The notes beneath the pieces are model-generated. The model searched no databases, was not told where the DNA came from, and saw only the letters and a list, made by a program, of their open reading frames with translations. Shown one piece after another: positions 7,207 through 11,720 of a stretch of DNA of 11,720 bases (positions within the stretch are counted from its first letter, which is position 1; each line of letters begins with the position of its first letter). Both the position numbers and the translations under genes were made by a program. Source of the DNA: SIG223 sp964442785 (GTDB taxonomy: Bacteria; Bacillota_I; Bacilli_A; RFN20; DUOF01); assembly GCA_964442785.1 (NCBI GenBank), contig CAYTZW010000030.1, positions 1 through 11,720 on the forward strand. The letters run 5' to 3'.

Positions 7207-8001
7207 TTAATATAAATAGGGTTCAATATCTAAAAAATTATCGACTACATATTTTGTTTTCTCTTTTATTTCCTCTAATGAATAAGAAAAAGAAGCCGAA
7301 TTGTTAAACATTTCAAACATTGAAACATCATTTTTACTATCTCCAATTACAAATACTTCATCTTTTTTTAGATTTAATTCCTTAACCAAATTATCTAAAG
7401 CAATTCCTTTAGAAGTTCCTTTAGGATTAATTTCATAAGTTTCTTTATATTGATAGAAATTAAAATAAGGAAGGTATTTTTTTAAATGTTCCTTAAAAAG
7501 TAGCTGATTTTCTTCTTTTTTAAAATGAATAATTATTTTTGTTACTTCGTTTTTCTCGATAATTTTTTTGATTTTCTTATTGTTAAACCTAATTTTGCTC
7601 AATTTATTAACATATTTTTTTTCTCTTTTTTTAATATATAAAAAAGTATCTAAAAAATATTTATTTCTCAAAGCATATACTTTTCCTTTTTTAGAAGATA
7701 AGAAAAAAGAATAGTTTTTAGCAAATTCCTTTAATTCTTGTAATAATTTTAAAACAATTTCTTTTGAAATAACTTGATTAGAATTAACCGCTCCATTTAA
7801 AGAAAGATCATAACAAAAAAATCCTAATTTTTTACTAACCCAATCAGAATAAAAACTGCCCCTTCCTGTAACGATAGCAATTTGTCCTCCTAAATTATGA
7901 AATTTTTGAAGCATTTTAATATTTTCTTCTTTAATTATTTCTTTGCCATTATCCGTGGAAAATAAAGTTCCGTCTAAATCAGTGGCTAGTAGTTTTATCA
8001 T
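7207..8001 (-). CDS. Cof-type HAD-superfamily phosphatase
   Basis: This is a cytosolic sugar-phosphate or nucleotide phosphatase of the HAD class IIB (Cof) group. Motif I is DLDGT with nucleophile Asp8 and Asp10. Motif II is Thr45 in IVTGRG. The motif III lysine is Lys198 in NPKGTSKG. Motif IV is GDSKND (220-225), whereas most relatives have GDGxND. The Cof cap domain lies between motifs II and III (about residues 75-185) and is unusually Lys-rich. The 264-residue length is normal. It starts 23 bases inside the end of the Nudix gene behind AAAGGAT. This overlap, together with the metabolic theme, indicates co-regulation. Members of this family act on flavin, pyridoxal, sugar and nucleotide phosphates. 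The sequence does not settle which. Confidence 0.9.
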   Translation of the reverse strand: MIKLLATDLDGTLFSTDNGKEIIKEENIKMLQKFHNLGGQIAIVTGRGSFYSDWVSKKLGFFCYDLSLNGAVNSNQVISKEIVLKLLQELKEFAKNYSFFLSSKKGKVYALRNKYFLDTFLYIKKREKKYVNKLSKIRFNNKKIKKIIEKNEVTKIIIHFKKEENQLLFKEHLKKYLPYFNFYQYKETYEINPKGTSKGIALDNLVKELNLKKDEVFVIGDSKNDVSMFEMFNNSASFSYSLEEIKEKTKYVVDNFLDIEPYLY

Positions 8002-8416
8002 TTTTTTCTATCCTTTCAAGATATTCCTTTAAATCTTTTTCACAACTTCGTGGTAAAAACAAGGCCTCTTTAGCTTCTTTTAAAGTAATTTTATCAGGAA
8101 TATAAATATTATCAGGGTCAATCCAATCATATTCTTCGCCCCTACCTTTTCCTAATATTCCTCCAATTATCTTACATAAAAATATATAATGATAATTGCC
8201 AAATTCCTTTTCATTATATTCACCAAACAAGTCAATTATTTCTACATCTAAATTTAATTCTTCTTTTACTTCTCTAATTACAGCTTCTCTTGGAGTTTCT
8301 CCATTTTCAATTTTTCCCCCAGGAATAGAAAAATACATACCCCATTTTTTAGTTATTCTTCTAACCACATACAAATAATTATCTTTAACTATTATAGCTC
8401 TTGCTGTCCTTCTCAT
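7979..8416 (-). CDS. Nudix hydrolase
   Basis: This gene encodes a 145-residue Nudix enzyme that would cleave nucleoside diphosphates linked to another group, such as oxidised nucleotides, ADP-ribose or nucleotide sugars. The Nudix box spans residues 34-56: G34, E40, R48-E49 and E52-E53 are all present, with Asn55 where the consensus has Gly. The IPGGK lead-in and the catalytic glutamates are intact, so the enzyme should be active. It starts with ATG that shares one base with the stop of the NrtR-like gene (TAATG). A GGAG site lies in the preceding coding sequence, and the HAD phosphatase gene begins before this one ends. A Nudix enzyme directly behind an NrtR-like regulator suggests that its substrate is related to the regulator's ligand. 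Confidence 0.9.
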   Translation of the reverse strand: MRRTARAIIVKDNYLYVVRRITKKWGMYFSIPGGKIENGETPREAVIREVKEELNLDVEIIDLFGEYNEKEFGNYHYIFLCKIIGGILGKGRGEEYDWIDPDNIYIPDKITLKEAKEALFLPRSCEKDLKEYLERIEKNDKTTSH

Positions 8417-9057
8417 TAAAAAATCTCCATTTCTCGATATTCTAAAGGTAAAAATTTATACATTAATCCTGGTCGATGTCCTTTTACCAATTCTTTATCT
8501 CCTGTTGTTTTAATTAATCCTAATGATAAAAATTTTCTTCTAAAATTTCTTCTATCAAATTTTACTCCTAATAAGGTTTCATAAACACTTTGTAATTGAG
8601 GCAAAGTAAATTCATTCGGTAGCAAAATAGAAGCAATATTGGTCTTTAAAAGGCGACTTTTCATAACATTTATCGCTTTCTCTAATATTTCTTTATGGTC
8701 AAACGCTAAAGAAGGCAAATCATTAATATCAATCCATTCAAATAAATCATTTTCAAAACTATCATCTTTTAACTTTACGATAGTCAAATAAGCAATTCCT
8801 ACCATTCTTTTTAAAGCAGAACGATAAGGATCCGTAAAAGTATAAAACTGTTCGATAGATTCCCATTTAAGTGAAGGAATATCTTGTAAAGACTTGACAA
8901 CACCGTCAAAAGAAGTTTCATTATTAGGTAATTCTCTAGTTAATAATCGATAATTATTTTTAAGAGGATTTTTTATTAAAAGTGTTTTCACTTTTTTATC
9001 TTTAATAGTAAAAACTACCGCTATGGTTTCTATTCCTTGATTATCATAAGTTAGCAT
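8416..9057 (-). CDS. NrtR-like transcriptional regulator (degenerate Nudix sensor + winged helix)
   Basis: This is a predicted DNA-binding regulator with two parts. Residues 1-135 have the strand pattern of a Nudix domain (IAVVFTIKD, TLLIKNP, FYTFTDPYR, VGIAYLTIV). Where the catalytic box should be (about 40-62) there is RELPNNETSFDGVVKSLQDI with no RExxEE, so it is a binding rather than a hydrolysing domain. Residues 148-205 match the NrtR winged helix-turn-helix: FTLPQLQSVYETLLG, then DRRNFRRKFLSLGLI and HRPGLMYKF. Characterised NrtR proteins repress NAD biosynthesis genes and release DNA on binding ADP-ribose. Here no recognisable NAD gene is adjacent, so the ligand is open. The start follows GAGGTGA at about four bases. 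It is the first gene of the long minus-strand operon and may control its own transcription. Confidence 0.87.
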   Translation of the reverse strand: MLTYDNQGIETIAVVFTIKDKKVKTLLIKNPLKNNYRLLTRELPNNETSFDGVVKSLQDIPSLKWESIEQFYTFTDPYRSALKRMVGIAYLTIVKLKDDSFENDLFEWIDINDLPSLAFDHKEILEKAINVMKSRLLKTNIASILLPNEFTLPQLQSVYETLLGVKFDRRNFRRKFLSLGLIKTTGDKELVKGHRPGLMYKFLPLEYREMEIF

Positions 9058-9072
9058 ATTATCACCTCTTTA

Positions 9073-9081
9073 AATATACCA
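9073..9081 (-). promoter_or_regulatory. Weak candidate extended minus 10 upstream of the NrtR-like gene
   Basis: On the minus strand TGGTATATT (TATATT at plus 9073-9078) has the form of an extended minus 10 box. No good minus 35 is visible. The predicted start would fall at or within the ribosome binding site, giving an almost leaderless message. Transcription by leakage through the ppa terminator is an alternative. Confidence 0.25.
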
Positions 9082-9102
9082 TTTTTCTTTAATTCTTGAT
9101 AT

Positions 9103-9129
9103 AAAAAAAATGACCTTTCGTCATTTTTT
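9103..9129 (-). terminator. Terminator of ppa, stop codon inside the stem
   Basis: On the minus strand AAAAAATGAC, a five-base loop and GTCATTTTTTTT form a stem-loop with a T run. The TGA stop of the pyrophosphatase gene (9123-9121) is part of the rising arm. The near-symmetrical A and T runs could also work in the other direction. Confidence 0.8.
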
Positions 9130-9651
9130 AAATTTATCTTCGTATCTTTTTAAAGAAGTTTCAATTATCTTTTGAGCAGAATCCCTACCTTCATATCCTA
9201 AAATAACTGTATGCTTTCCTTCTAAAGCTTTATAACTTTCAAAGAAATTTGCAATTTCATCTAATAAATGAGTAGGTAAATCTTTAATATCCTTAAAATA
9301 ATTCATTTGAAAATCTTTTGTCGCTACAGCAATAATTTTTTCATCGCCTTCACCACCGTCATTCATTCTTAAAACTCCTAAAGTTGTTGCTTCTACTAAA
9401 GACAAAGGTAAAATAGGTTCTTGGCAAATAAGAACAACATCAAGGGGATCTCCATCATCTGCCAAAGTTCTAGGAATAAATCCATAGTTTTCAGGATAAA
9501 TCATTGAAGTAGATAAAACTCTATCTAATCTTAACAAACCACTTTCTTTATCTAATTCGTATTTGTTTTTACTACCCTTACTTATTTCAATAACCGCTAA
9601 AAACTTATCTGTTTTAATTCTTTCTTTCTCAATATCGTGCCATACATTCAT
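9121..9651 (-). CDS. ppa: Inorganic pyrophosphatase, family I (soluble)
   Basis: This cytosolic enzyme hydrolyses pyrophosphate to two phosphates and so drives biosynthetic reactions such as nucleotide polymerisation and aminoacylation. The family I signature Asp66-Gly-Asp68-Pro-x-Asp71 is present. So are Glu22 in the IEISKGSKNKYE segment, the MIYPENYGFIPRT strand (50-62), and Asp103/Lys105 in EGDEKIIAV. At 176 residues it matches the usual bacterial length. The open frame extends 24 codons further upstream. However, GGAGG (plus-strand 9661-9665) sits eight bases before the ATG at 9651, and the upstream stretch is a hydrophobic, unconserved extension, so 9651 is the start. It is divergent from the rubredoxin-like gene. 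The TGA stop supports standard decoding. Confidence 0.95.
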   Translation of the reverse strand: MNVWHDIEKERIKTDKFLAVIEISKGSKNKYELDKESGLLRLDRVLSTSMIYPENYGFIPRTLADDGDPLDVVLICQEPILPLSLVEATTLGVLRMNDGGEGDEKIIAVATKDFQMNYFKDIKDLPTHLLDEIANFFESYKALEGKHTVILGYEGRDSAQKIIETSLKRYEDKFKK

Positions 9652-9673
9652 AATCAAAACCTCCGACATAAAT

Positions 9674-9701
9674 ATTTTAACAAGAAGAAAATAAAATACA
9701 A
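9674..9701 (-). promoter_or_regulatory. Promoter of ppa
   Basis: On the minus strand TTGTAT (plus 9696-9701), a 16-base spacer and TGT-TAAAAT (minus 10 at plus 9674-9679) form a vegetative promoter with an extended minus 10. The leader would be about 16 bases and carry the GGAGG site. Confidence 0.5.
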
Positions 9702-9725
9702 TATATTTTAAAAAAATAATCAATA

Positions 9726-9734
9726 TGATACAAT
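9726..9734 (+). promoter_or_regulatory. Extended minus 10 of the rubredoxin-like gene
   Basis: TGATACAAT at 9726-9734 fits an extended minus 10 element. The minus 35 region (TTTTAA near 9706) is poor. The predicted start near 9741 is at the ribosome binding site AAGGAG, so the leader would be very short. Confidence 0.4.
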
Positions 9735-9751
9735 AAAATAAAGGAGATTTA

Positions 9752-10075
9752 ATGATGAAAAAATGTAAAATATGTGGATATGTAACTTATAATGACGATG
9801 ATTTTTGTTTAAAATGTGGAGCAAAAAAAGAAAATCTTGTCGCTTTAAGTGAAGAAGAAATAGAAAAATTAGAAAAAGCAGACACCACCAATGATTGCTT
9901 AGTAAAACTTATGGCTCTTGCTGACCAAATGTTAGAAACAGCTGCCGAAGGAGCAGAAGAAAAATTAGATCCTAGCTGCGAAAGAGTTTTTTCAATTACT
10001 ATAGCTCAAGCACTTTCTATTAAAGAACTTGCAAGAGCAGAGATTGCAGCACACGTCAAAAAAGAAAAATTTTAA
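9752..10075 (+). CDS. Small rubredoxin-like metal-ribbon protein with helical tail (107 aa)
   Basis: Residues 5-22 hold two knuckles, CKICG and CLKCG (Cys5, Cys8, Cys19, Cys22), that would bind one iron or zinc ion. The spacing and the CGY turn resemble the rubredoxin-type ribbon found at the end of rubrerythrins. Residues 33-104 are predicted helical, with two further cysteines (49 and 76), and look like a short helical bundle rather than a full four-helix diiron domain: no ExxH pair is visible. It may act in electron transfer or oxidative stress, or simply be a zinc-ribbon partner protein; sequence alone does not decide. AAGGAG at 9741-9746 could serve either ATG (9752 or 9755). The first is used here, but the second has the better spacing. 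It is a single gene, divergent from ppa. Confidence 0.75.
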   Translation: MMKKCKICGYVTYNDDDFCLKCGAKKENLVALSEEEIEKLEKADTTNDCLVKLMALADQMLETAAEGAEEKLDPSCERVFSITIAQALSIKELARAEIAAHVKKEKF

Positions 10076-10101
10076 TCTTTTTATAAATTAATATTCAACA
10101 A

Positions 10102-10136
10102 AAAAAATAAGTACTTTTAATGAGTACTTATTTTTG
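10102..10136. terminator. Bidirectional terminator between the rubredoxin-like and AIM24 genes
   Basis: AATAAGTACT (10106-10115) and AGTACTTATT (10123-10132) form a perfect ten-base-pair stem with a seven-base loop, flanked by A and T runs. The TAA stop of the minus-strand AIM24 gene (10130-10128) lies inside the stem. Confidence 0.88.
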
Positions 10137-10823
10137 ATTAGTATTTTCTGGTTTTGGAATATATGGTAATAAAGAATTTGCAATATCTTCCAAAGTCATC
10201 GTTTGCAAATATACTCTACCTGGTCCTTTTAATTTAATCAAAGTTAATCCTTCTCCACTAAAAAGAATATTTCTCAATCCTTTGACCATTTTTACTTCAT
10301 AACTACAACTTTCTTCAAAAGCTACAATATGACCATTATCAACCGATAATTCTTCTCCATATCCTAAATTTTTTTCAATTATCGAACCTACTGTTTCGAT
10401 AAATACTTTACCATTTCCTGTTAACTTTTGAAGAATAAATCCTTCACCACCAAATAAACCAGCTGTTAATTTTTTAGTAAAGGTTATTGAACTTTTTACA
10501 CTGCTTTCAGCCACCAAAAAAGCACTTTTTTGACATATCAAACTTTTATCAGGAGTAATTTGAAATCCTTCAATACTACCAAATGATTGCATTGCAAATC
10601 CAATTCTTGCACTTCCAACATTACAAGTATAAGTGGTCATAAAGATGCTTTCTTGAGTAAAAAGTCTTCCAATACTTTTTAATATTCCACCTTTTAAGTT
10701 TGTGTCCATTGATATTCCATTTTCCATCCAACACATACCACTTGTTTGGGTATAAACAGATTCGCCTTTATACAATTCTAATTCAACTGCAGGAAAATTT
10801 CCTCCGACGATTTCATATTTCAT
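10128..10823 (-). CDS. AIM24/TIGR00266 family protein
   Basis: This gene encodes a 231-residue beta-rich protein of the AIM24 (TIGR00266) family, found across bacteria and in yeast mitochondria, with no agreed bacterial function. Diagnostic features are the opening MKYEIVGGNFPAVELEL with GESVYTQTSGMCWM, the TYTCNVGSARIGFA segment, the repeated hairpins GSIEGFQI and GFILQKLTGNGKVFIE, and the close LILKLKGPGRVYLQT-like strand near 200-208 (here LTLIKLKGPGRVYLQT). The three Gly-rich repeats correspond to the trimeric beta-prism fold known for the family. The C-terminal tail LPYIPKPENTNQK is normal. The start follows AAGGTGA. It lies 47 bases after the DUF1540 gene, possibly in the same transcript, with a palindrome between them. 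Confidence 0.9.
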   Translation of the reverse strand: MKYEIVGGNFPAVELELYKGESVYTQTSGMCWMENGISMDTNLKGGILKSIGRLFTQESIFMTTYTCNVGSARIGFAMQSFGSIEGFQITPDKSLICQKSAFLVAESSVKSSITFTKKLTAGLFGGEGFILQKLTGNGKVFIETVGSIIEKNLGYGEELSVDNGHIVAFEESCSYEVKMVKGLRNILFSGEGLTLIKLKGPGRVYLQTMTLEDIANSLLPYIPKPENTNQK

Positions 10824-10836
10824 ACTATCACCTTCG

Positions 10837-10855
10837 TTTATGATTTTATCATAAA
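10837..10855. promoter_or_regulatory. Perfect palindrome overlapping a possible minus 10 of the AIM24 gene
   Basis: TTTATGAT (10837-10844), a TTT centre and ATCATAAA (10848-10855) make a perfect inverted repeat. On the minus strand it contains TGATAAAAT, an extended minus 10 form, 14 or so bases before the ribosome binding site. It could be a repressor operator. Without a T run it is not a convincing terminator for DUF1540. Confidence 0.4.
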
Positions 10856-10870
10856 TTAAGGTTATTTACA

Positions 10871-11179
10871 TTAATATTTTTCTAATTTAAAACTTTCACA
10901 TTCCTGATGTTTATCATTTATTTGAATGTTATCTTTTTGACAAATACATTTGTCATTATATTTGCAATTTTTTGCTTCACAATAAACATCGTGATTACAA
11001 TATGCATTCAATAATCCAAATTCAGTTAAAAAACTACCTTTGCCTTTTTTTCTGTATGTTTCACAAGTTGTTTGTTCTTTTTTTACGGCATCTCTTTTTC
11101 CAACGTCAATTTCAGAACTCATACATTTATCATTATTATAATATTTACAAGTTTTGACATTACATTTAATGTTAGCCAT
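10871..11179 (-). CDS. DUF1540 protein with two Cys-rich repeats (102 aa)
   Basis: The product contains two copies of the DUF1540 module, a short cysteine-rich, presumably metal-binding unit common in Firmicutes. The first is at 6-42 (IKCNVKTCKYYNNDKC, then DVG and TTCETY; Cys6, 11, 19, 39). The second is at 66-97 (YCEAKNCKYNDKC, then IQIN and ECESF; Cys67, 72, 78, 94). Further cysteines lie at 61 and 80. The function of the family is not established. The open frame reaches 16 codons further upstream, but GAGGTGA lies a few bases before the ATG at 11179, and the MANIKC start places the first repeat at the N-terminus as is usual. It has no signal peptide. It lies upstream of the AIM24 gene on the same strand. 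Confidence 0.87.
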   Translation of the reverse strand: MANIKCNVKTCKYYNNDKCMSSEIDVGKRDAVKKEQTTCETYRKKGKGSFLTEFGLLNAYCNHDVYCEAKNCKYNDKCICQKDNIQINDKHQECESFKLEKY

Positions 11180-11234
11180 TTCTTTCACCTCTTTATAATA
11201 TTTCCCCAAAATCAATCCTTTATTCATTTTTATC

Positions 11235-11263
11235 TTGAATATAAATAGAAAATGTTTTAATAT
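11235..11263 (+). promoter_or_regulatory. Promoter of rpsO
   Basis: TTGAAT (11235-11240), a 17-base spacer and TAATAT (11258-11263) fit a vegetative promoter. A start near 11270 gives a leader of about 79 bases, long for this window and consistent with leader-based control. Confidence 0.45.
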
Positions 11264-11271
11264 ATTTACAG

Positions 11272-11330
11272 CGACTGATTCTTGGTTTTAGCCTCCCAAG
11301 ACTATTACTAGGATTTGGTTAAGAATAAAA
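11272..11330 (+). promoter_or_regulatory. Structured rpsO leader, probable S15 autoregulatory element
   Basis: ATTCTT (11278-11283) can pair with AAGAAT (11321-11326), enclosing further complementary segments such as CTTGG/CCAAG (11281-11285 with 11296-11300) and CCAA with TTGG (11296-11299 with 11316-11319). Some of these are mutually exclusive. Ribosomal protein S15 is known in several bacteria to bind its own mRNA leader and repress translation. The position and alternative folds here fit such control, but I cannot match the sequence to a specific known S15-leader class. Confidence 0.5.
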
Positions 11331-11348
11331 TGAAAGGGGAAAAGTAGA

Positions 11349-11618
11349 ATGACAATCACTAAAGAACAAGTTCAAAATTTTATTAAATTATATGGACATA
11401 GCGAAAATGATTCAGGTTGTGCAGAAGTACAAGTTGCTATCTTATCACAAAGAATTGCTAACTTAACTGCTCACTTGAAAGTTCATCCAAATGATATTCA
11501 CTCTAAAAGAGGTCTTATGAAGATGATTGGTAAAAGAAGAAGATTATTAAACTACATCAAAGAAAAAGATGCTCAAAGATATGTTGATATCATTACAAAA
11601 TTAGGTTTAAGACGTTAA
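11349..11618 (+). CDS. rpsO: 30S ribosomal protein S15
   Basis: This is the primary 16S rRNA-binding protein of the 30S platform; it binds the central domain early in assembly. The 89-residue length is standard, and conserved features run throughout: the GSxEVQVA-equivalent segment (SGCAEVQVAILSQRI), LTAHLKVHPNDIHSKRGL, the basic GKRRRLLNYI, and the terminal LGLR. The start is supported by AAGGGGA about nine bases upstream. The gene has its own promoter and leader, and a terminator follows directly. It is therefore monocistronic and not followed by pnp as in many bacteria: the next gene is convergent. Confidence 0.97.
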   Translation: MTITKEQVQNFIKLYGHSENDSGCAEVQVAILSQRIANLTAHLKVHPNDIHSKRGLMKMIGKRRRLLNYIKEKDAQRYVDIITKLGLRR

Positions 11619-11620
11619 TA

Positions 11621-11652
11621 AAAAAGGTTTCACTTAATGTGAAATCTTTTTA
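11621..11652. terminator. Bidirectional terminator between rpsO and the right-edge gene
   Basis: GGTTTCAC (11626-11633), a TTAAT loop and GTGAAATC (11639-11646) pair with one G-U, flanked by A and T runs on both sides. The minus-strand stop codon at 11652-11650 lies in the flanking T run. Confidence 0.87.
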
Positions 11653-11720
11653 TTTGGTAGAAACTACTTGCATTCCATTGGCAACTTCCACTAAAACGGA
11701 AGTAGCAACATTTTTAGCAT
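11650..11720 (-). CDS. C-terminal fragment of an unidentified protein (partial)
   Basis: On the minus strand a frame enters from the right edge and ends at TAA (11652-11650), giving the last residues AKNVATSVLVEVANGMQVVSTK. It abuts a bidirectional terminator, as expected for a real gene end, and the plus strand has no start or convincing frame here. The segment looks like a short helix and strand (VLVEVANGMQVVS). It is too short to assign to a family. Only the 3' end lies in the window. Confidence 0.6.
   Translation of the reverse strand, partial: AKNVATSVLVEVANGMQVVSTK

Noticed and set aside
9121..9123. TGA as tryptophan (Mycoplasma-type code), because the organism looks Mollicutes-like
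   Set aside because: Reading through this TGA would run the pyrophosphatase into its terminator and past its normal length. TGG encodes tryptophan in all genes here.
9652..9723. 24-residue hydrophobic N-terminal extension of the pyrophosphatase, resembling a membrane anchor
   Set aside because: A strong GGAGG precedes the internal ATG, family members start there, and the extension overlaps the promoter region.
11180..11227. 16-residue N-terminal extension of the DUF1540 protein
   Set aside because: GAGGTGA sits directly before the internal ATG, and the extension is outside the conserved repeat.
1..11720. CRISPR array or insertion sequence associated with the Cas4-like nuclease
   Set aside because: No regularly spaced direct repeats, no cas1/cas2-like gene, no transposase frame and no terminal inverted repeats were seen.

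Overview
The window looks like chromosomal DNA from a very AT-rich, Gram-positive-type bacterium of the Bacilli/Erysipelotrichia/Mollicutes-related branch, probably an uncultured gut or environmental lineage. The signs are strong AGGAGG-type ribosome binding sites, PrsA-like lipoproteins, two tiny YjcZ-type sporulation proteins, a DUF1540 protein, and a DUF2779 ('UU173-like') nuclease typical of Mollicutes relatives. TGG encodes tryptophan, and TGA serves as the stop of the pyrophosphatase gene, directly before its terminator. The code is therefore most likely the standard one, not the Mycoplasma code.

Layout. (1) Positions 1-45 are unusually GC-rich and hairpin-forming: the end of an RNA gene or of an unidentified CDS. 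(2) 79-314, minus strand: two very small YjcZ-family genes. (3) 515-3712, plus: two secreted PrsA-like lipoproteins in one operon, closed by a terminator. (4) 3791-4189, plus: a HIT-family nucleotide hydrolase, ending in a bidirectional terminator. (5) 9057 down to 4209, minus: a tightly packed six-gene run. It encodes an NrtR-like regulator, a Nudix hydrolase, a Cof-type HAD phosphatase, an unknown helical protein, a fused Cas4-like/DEDD nuclease (DUF2779) and a small two-helix membrane protein. (6) 9651-9121, minus: family I inorganic pyrophosphatase, divergent from (7) a small rubredoxin-like protein at 9752-10075. (8) 11179 down to 10128, minus: DUF1540 and AIM24/TIGR00266 proteins. (9) 11349-11618, plus: ribosomal protein S15 behind a structured leader, convergent with the tail of an unidentified minus-strand gene running off the right edge.

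How the genes fit together. The plus-strand lipoprotein pair belongs to extracytoplasmic protein folding. The head of the long minus operon reads as nucleotide and NAD/ADP-ribose-type metabolite control and clean-up (NrtR-like, Nudix, HAD), with HIT and pyrophosphatase nearby in the same general theme. Its tail couples an unknown helical protein to a two-nuclease fusion. That pair is the best candidate here for an undescribed functional unit, but nothing in the sequence proves a role in defence or repair. Several convergent gene pairs share bidirectional terminators, which suggests a compact genome.
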